Below, in pieces: positions 59,982-64,000 of a stretch of DNA of 64,000 bases. The translations under genes and the position numbers were made by a program. Position 1 is the first letter of the stretch. Each line of letters starts with the position of its first letter. Source of the stretch: Rodentibacter sp. Ppn85 (GTDB taxonomy: Bacteria; Pseudomonadota; Gammaproteobacteria; Enterobacterales; Pasteurellaceae). The notes beneath the pieces are model-generated. The model did no database searches. It worked only from the letters and a program-made list of their open reading frames with translations, and had not been told where the DNA came from. The stretch covers positions 21,696 to 85,695 of the forward strand of contig NZ_MLHS01000040.1 in the NCBI RefSeq assembly GCF_001999335.1, given 5' to 3'.

Positions 59982-61162
59982 TTAAAAAACGAATTGTATA
60001 TGTAACAGGTTCACGTGCAGAATATGGCATTGTAAAACGTTTATTAAAACGTTTACAGGAAGATCAAGAGTTAGATTTTAGCTTGATTGTCACCGCAATG
60101 CATCTTGACCCACAATATGGCAATACTGTAGATATTATTGAGAAAGATGGATTTAGGATTAGTGAAAAAATTGCCGTTAAATTGGATAGCCAAAATAACC
60201 AAACCATTTTAACCTCAATGGCAGATACATTAGATTTGTTTGGTCAACACTTTCAAACTCATTATTATGATGCCGTAATGGTTCTCGGTGATCGTTATGA
60301 AATGCTTTCTGTAGCAACTGCAGCGGCAATGCATAATATTCCACTTATCCATTTACATGGTGGTGAACAAACGTTGGGTAATTATGATGAATTTATTCGC
60401 CACTGTATTACTAAAATGGCGAAACTGCATTTAACCGCAACAGAAGTTTATCGTAAACGTGTAATTCAGTTGGGTGAAGCACCTGAAACTGTACATAATA
60501 TCGGCTCATTAGGTGCTGAAAATGGATTAAGTCTAACATTACCAACAAAAGAGCGGTTATTTTCAGAGCTAAATTTACAAAATAAGCCATATTTCATGGT
60601 GGCATTTCACCCAGAAACTATAACAGGGCAGTCTGTAGAAGAGCAAGTTGAGCAACTACTTTTAGCACTAGATCGCTTCAAGCAAGACTATCAATTTGTC
60701 TTTATCGGTTCAAATTCAGATACCCACTCTGATGTAATTTTTACCAAAATAAAAAGCTACACTGAAGAGAATCGATTTGCATTTTTTACGTCGGTAAAAC
60801 CGGAAGAGTACTTAGCTTTAATCAAATATTCAAAAGGATTAATTGGTAATAGTTCATCAGGGTTACTTGAAACTCCTTCATTAAAAATTGGTACTGTCAA
60901 TATTGGAAAGCGCCAAGAGGGACGTGTCCGGGGAGACTCTATTATTGATGTTGAAAGTAATCAAACTGCTATTGAACAAGGCATTCAAAAATTACTTTCT
61001 GATGATTTTCAAGCGTGTTTACCTATGATGGTTAATCCATATTATCAAGAAAATTCTGCTGAGAAAGCATATTATCTGATTAAAAATTTCTTACAAAATA
61101 ATGAAAATAATAAGCCAAAAAAATTTTATGATCTATGGGGAATAAAAAGTGAGTCTTGTTAA
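59978..61162 (+). CDS. neuC: UDP-N-acetylglucosamine 2-epimerase (hydrolysing)
   Basis: Releases ManNAc and UDP from UDP-GlcNAc, the entry step of sialic acid synthesis. The 394 aa have the GT-B-like epimerase fold: [16 protein letters not shown] at the start, [42 protein letters not shown] and [13 protein letters not shown]. NeuC is preferred over WecB because of the GSRAEYG start and the neuB/neuA neighbours. Overlaps both neighbours, so part of one operon. Confidence 0.93.
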   Translation: MIKKRIVYVTGSRAEYGIVKRLLKRLQEDQELDFSLIVTAMHLDPQYGNTVDIIEKDGFRISEKIAVKLDSQNNQTILTSMADTLDLFGQHFQTHYYDAVMVLGDRYEMLSVATAAAMHNIPLIHLHGGEQTLGNYDEFIRHCITKMAKLHLTATEVYRKRVIQLGEAPETVHNIGSLGAENGLSLTLPTKERLFSELNLQNKPYFMVAFHPETITGQSVEEQVEQLLLALDRFKQDYQFVFIGSNSDTHSDVIFTKIKSYTEENRFAFFTSVKPEEYLALIKYSKGLIGNSSSGLLETPSLKIGTVNIGKRQEGRVRGDSIIDVESNQTAIEQGIQKLLSDDFQACLPMMVNPYYQENSAEKAYYLIKNFLQNNENNKPKKFYDLWGIKSESC

Positions 61163-62366
61163 AGATAGTTCGATTTACCTTATTGGCGAACTATCATCTA
61201 AATGTATCCCTTTTTTATTGCTACCTTATTTATCACGTAAATTAGGGGTAGAGGGATTTGGTGAGCTGTCTTATTATCAAACTCTTTTAGCATTATTTGT
61301 TATCTTTATTGGGTTAAGCCAAGATGGTGCTGTTGCACGCTATTTTTATGTTTATGGTAAGCGTTCTTTGAATATTGTTGTTAATACAGGTTATGCATAT
61401 ACATTTTGTATTGGTGGAATAGGAGTATTATTTTGTTGGCTAATGCACTCAGAAATTATGTTTTATTTAGTTTTGAGTGCAATATTTCAGGTATTCCTAT
61501 CAGTTCAACTCAGTATTAGACAATGTCAGAAGCAGGCAATTCCTTATACCTTGATTCAAATTTCATCCACTATTACAAATGCATTATTAACTATATTAAT
61601 GTTGGAAATATATGGAACAGAACTAGTTGAAAAACGTATTTTATCTATTTTAATTAGTAATATTTTAGTGGCTTTATTAGCCTATTTTATTTATAGAAAA
61701 GGTAGTCATAATAAAAGCTTTACTTTCTCACAATATAAGGCTGCATTTTTATATATTATTGCTTTTGGTCTCCCAATGATTTTCCATCATGGTAGTTTCT
61801 TTATTAAAGGACAATTAGATAGAGTTTTTATTTTTCACCGCTTTAACGAAAGCGATCTTGGTTTATATGCAATGGGAGCTCAAATTGCTTCCATTTTATC
61901 AGTATTTATTCTAGCAATAAATAAAGCACTTGTTCCTTATTTGTTTGAAAATATAAAAAAAGGAACGGTAACACTAAGTAAATTACATCGTTGGGCATTG
62001 TATTCATTTTTGATTGTACCAATTCCATCGTTGATTGCACAAATTATACCTGAAGAATGGTTATTATTTTTCTTAGGGGAACATTTTTTAGGGGTAAAAT
62101 ATTACACAGTAATATTTTTGTTTTCTACAGCTTTAACCATTCCTTATCTGTTCTTAGTAAATTATTTGTTCTACTATGGCAGGACAAAAGAGATTTCCTT
62201 TTGTTCGATATTGTCAACAATTATTTATTTAAGTTCATTGGGGGGATTGATTTTTACGGATGTAATTTATGTTCCTTATGCGAGTATATTGGGAGCTTTA
62301 GGAATTTTACCAGTGCTGTATATTATAACAAAAAGAGCAGAAAAAAATGAACGAGCCACTTATTAG
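61149..62366 (+). CDS. wzx: Wzx-type polysaccharide flippase
   Basis: MOP-superfamily membrane protein that flips lipid-linked glycan units to the periplasm. It starts at GTG 61149 ([22 protein letters not shown]), overlapping neuC by 14 bases. The 405 aa have about 12 membrane segments with the typical [21 protein letters not shown] near the N-terminus. Markedly AT-rich. Together with wzz it indicates Wzy-dependent or en bloc assembly; no wzy polymerase is seen within the window. Confidence 0.85.
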   Translation: MSLVKDSSIYLIGELSSKCIPFLLLPYLSRKLGVEGFGELSYYQTLLALFVIFIGLSQDGAVARYFYVYGKRSLNIVVNTGYAYTFCIGGIGVLFCWLMHSEIMFYLVLSAIFQVFLSVQLSIRQCQKQAIPYTLIQISSTITNALLTILMLEIYGTELVEKRILSILISNILVALLAYFIYRKGSHNKSFTFSQYKAAFLYIIAFGLPMIFHHGSFFIKGQLDRVFIFHRFNESDLGLYAMGAQIASILSVFILAINKALVPYLFENIKKGTVTLSKLHRWALYSFLIVPIPSLIAQIIPEEWLLFFLGEHFLGVKYYTVIFLFSTALTIPYLFLVNYLFYYGRTKEISFCSILSTIIYLSSLGGLIFTDVIYVPYASILGALGILPVLYIITKRAEKNERATY

Positions 62367-63099
62367 TATTATTATGCCAGTTTATAACTCGGCAGATTAT
62401 CTTGTTCAGGCATTAAATTCTTGCCTTAATCAATCTTATCCAAATATTGAGATTATTACGGTTGATGATGGTTCAACGGATAATAGCGTAAATATTATAA
62501 AAGAAATTATGAACCAAGATCCAAGGATTAAACTTTTCTTCACACCTAGTAATCAAGGACCAGCAATGGCAAGAAATATTGGCTTAGCTCAAGCAAAAGG
62601 AGAATACATTACTTTCTTAGATAGCGACGATCTTATTGAAAAAGCTAAGTTAGCACATCAGCTTAATTTTATGCTTAAGCATAATTTAATAATGAGTCAT
62701 GGAAATTACAGTTTTTGTGATTTAGAAGGAAAGGTAATAAAGTCAGTGACGACAAGTGAAAAGATTGACTATCACACTTTACTAAAAGGTAATCAATTCA
62801 AAATAATGACAGTGTTGATTAGAAGAGATAAAATTAAAAATATTCTCTTCCCCCAAATAAAACATGAAGATTATGCTTTCTTTTTAGATTGTTTAAAACA
62901 AATTGAAGAATCTACTTTATATAGTAATCAGCCAAGTTCTTTTGTTCGAATTGGAAAAATGAGTGTTTCATCAAATAAATTTAAAAGTGCTATTTGGACA
63001 TTTAATATTTATTTTAAAAAAGAAAAATTAGGCTTAGTAAAATCAATTTATTATTTTCTTCACTATGCCTATAATGGATTTATTAAATACAAAAAATAA
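62347..63099 (+). CDS. Family 2 glycosyltransferase
   Basis: Inverting GT-A glycosyltransferase that probably adds one sugar to the lipid-linked unit. In 250 aa: N-terminal GT2 domain with [49 protein letters not shown] and the metal-binding DxD region LDSDD; the short C-terminal part is basic. Overlaps the flippase gene by 20 bases. Donor and acceptor cannot be assigned. Confidence 0.87.
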   Translation: MNEPLISIIMPVYNSADYLVQALNSCLNQSYPNIEIITVDDGSTDNSVNIIKEIMNQDPRIKLFFTPSNQGPAMARNIGLAQAKGEYITFLDSDDLIEKAKLAHQLNFMLKHNLIMSHGNYSFCDLEGKVIKSVTTSEKIDYHTLLKGNQFKIMTVLIRRDKIKNILFPQIKHEDYAFFLDCLKQIEESTLYSNQPSSFVRIGKMSVSSNKFKSAIWTFNIYFKKEKLGLVKSIYYFLHYAYNGFIKYKK

Positions 63100-63104
63100 A
63101 AGAT

Positions 63105-63989
63105 ATGATTTCATTACTTATTATTAGCTTTGGACGTTACCAAGACGTATTAGAAACGTTCCAATGTATCAATAAATATCAAGGCAATCAGGTTGAATTA
63201 CTTTTTCTTGATAATAACCTAGAAAGAAAATTAGAAACTGCTTTATCTTCTATCATAGAAAGTAATAGTAGCATTTTATTTAAATATTTTCATACAGGTG
63301 AGAATTTAGGTGTGGCAGAAGGGCGAAATTTCTTAATCGAAAAGGCTCAAGGAGATATCTTAATTACACTAGATGATGATATTGAAATTGAAGATATCAC
63401 TCTTTTAATTAAAAAAGTGATTGATTATATGGAAAATAATGCCCAATTGGGAGCATTAGCTTTTAATATTAAAAACTATTTTACTCGTAATGCTCTATCA
63501 CACGAAATCCCACATGGTAATAAGAAACTAGATTTTTCACAGAATTTATTAACTTATTATTTTATCGGAGCAGGGCATGCAATAAGAAAGAATGTTTATC
63601 AGAAAGCAGGGCTTTATCCTAAAGATCTGGGATTATATGGTGGAGAAGAAAGAGATCTCTCTTTTAGAATTTTAGAAGAAGGTTATCAGATATTATATGC
63701 GAGTAATATTGTTATTTATCACAAAGTTTCGCCAAATGGTAGAATGAGCAAAACACAAGAGAATTTTTTTCGTTATCGTAATCAATTGATTGTTTTAAAT
63801 CGCTATATGCCTAGAATTTACCGATATAGTGCAAATATAATTTGGTCTTTGTTTTATTTATTAAGAATGGAAGGGAACTTAAAGAATATAATAAAAGTAC
63901 ATTATGAATTAAGGAAATTAGAAAAATATACTATTTCTGATACTACACTAAATTATATTAAGAATGTAAAAGGTCGGTTGTTATATTAA
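63105..63989 (+). CDS. Family 2 glycosyltransferase
   Basis: GT-A fold glycosyltransferase, complete in the window at 294 aa. Seen: LLIISFGRYQDVLETFQCI, LFLDNN, the GENLGVAEGRNFLIEKAQGDI stretch (split over about 66-87), DxD site LDDDIEI, and YGGEERDLSFRILEEGY with the conserved ED/ER acceptor-side motif of rhamnosyl-type GT2 enzymes. It begins 6 bases after the previous gene. The cluster presumably continues beyond the window; no sialyltransferase is visible so far. Confidence 0.86.
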   Translation: MISLLIISFGRYQDVLETFQCINKYQGNQVELLFLDNNLERKLETALSSIIESNSSILFKYFHTGENLGVAEGRNFLIEKAQGDILITLDDDIEIEDITLLIKKVIDYMENNAQLGALAFNIKNYFTRNALSHEIPHGNKKLDFSQNLLTYYFIGAGHAIRKNVYQKAGLYPKDLGLYGGEERDLSFRILEEGYQILYASNIVIYHKVSPNGRMSKTQENFFRYRNQLIVLNRYMPRIYRYSANIIWSLFYLLRMEGNLKNIIKVHYELRKLEKYTISDTTLNYIKNVKGRLLY

Positions 63990-64000
63990 CGAGTAATTTC

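Overview
The window is a stretch of a Pasteurellaceae chromosome, close to Haemophilus/Aggregatibacter. The 9-base DNA uptake signal of the Haemophilus influenzae type (AAGTGCGGT or its complement) recurs through most of the window. It is often paired as an inverted repeat that doubles as a terminator (about 4573, 17816, 40202, 55766). Several gene blocks follow an order I know from H. influenzae Rd: rsfS-rlmH-mrdA-mrdB-rlpA-dacA-ybeD-lipB-lipA, then the YidE-like and SbmA-like transporters and mreBCD; later an MHS transporter, menH-menD-menF and an alaA-like aminotransferase; and typA next to glnA. The species cannot be named from this sequence.

Layout. 1-4.6 kb: 3' end of dld, an aldehyde dehydrogenase, ppa, and a purine permease behind a PurR-type operator. 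4.9-13 kb: one long + strand run that builds the cell wall elongation machinery (PBP2, RodA, RlpA, PBP5) and makes lipoate (LipB, LipA); rlpA is interrupted by a frameshift at a slippery A-run. 13-21 kb: two transporters, mreBCD and rho. 20.9-22.5 kb: a decayed AraC-type regulator and a decayed DUF417 membrane protein gene, resembling a dead rclR-rclC pair. 22.7-24.1 kb: argH. 24.1-25 kb: a gene-poor region with a heptanucleotide tandem repeat, a long hairpin and a 9-bp inverted repeat.

25-35.5 kb: an accessory locus holding an OmpA-domain lipoprotein, a 1535-residue repetitive surface adhesin, and all three parts of a type I secretion system (outer-membrane channel, ABC exporter with an inactive peptidase-like domain, HlyD-type adaptor). 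The likely product is a large calcium-binding adhesin exported by a dedicated T1SS; no LapD/LapG-type release genes are in the window.

35.9-55.7 kb: mostly core genes (yajQ, serB, smp, tkt, a tandem glycine riboswitch with an AGCS amino-acid symporter, a GST, a WYL regulator, raiA behind a CRP-like site, an MHS transporter, menH-menD-menF, alaA, a DUF606 transporter, typA, glnA). Among them are small remnants of an IS1595/IS1016-type transposase and of a DUF4143 ATPase.

55.9-64 kb: an AT-rich surface polysaccharide cluster starting after glnA: wzz, neuD, neuB, neuA (fused to an SGNH esterase domain), neuC, a Wzx-type flippase and two family-2 glycosyltransferases. Together these genes would make CMP-sialic acid de novo, adjust its O-acetylation and build and flip a sialylated glycan. 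The cluster continues past the right edge. Neither the adhesin gene nor this cluster shows an intact uptake signal by eye, which fits horizontal exchange.
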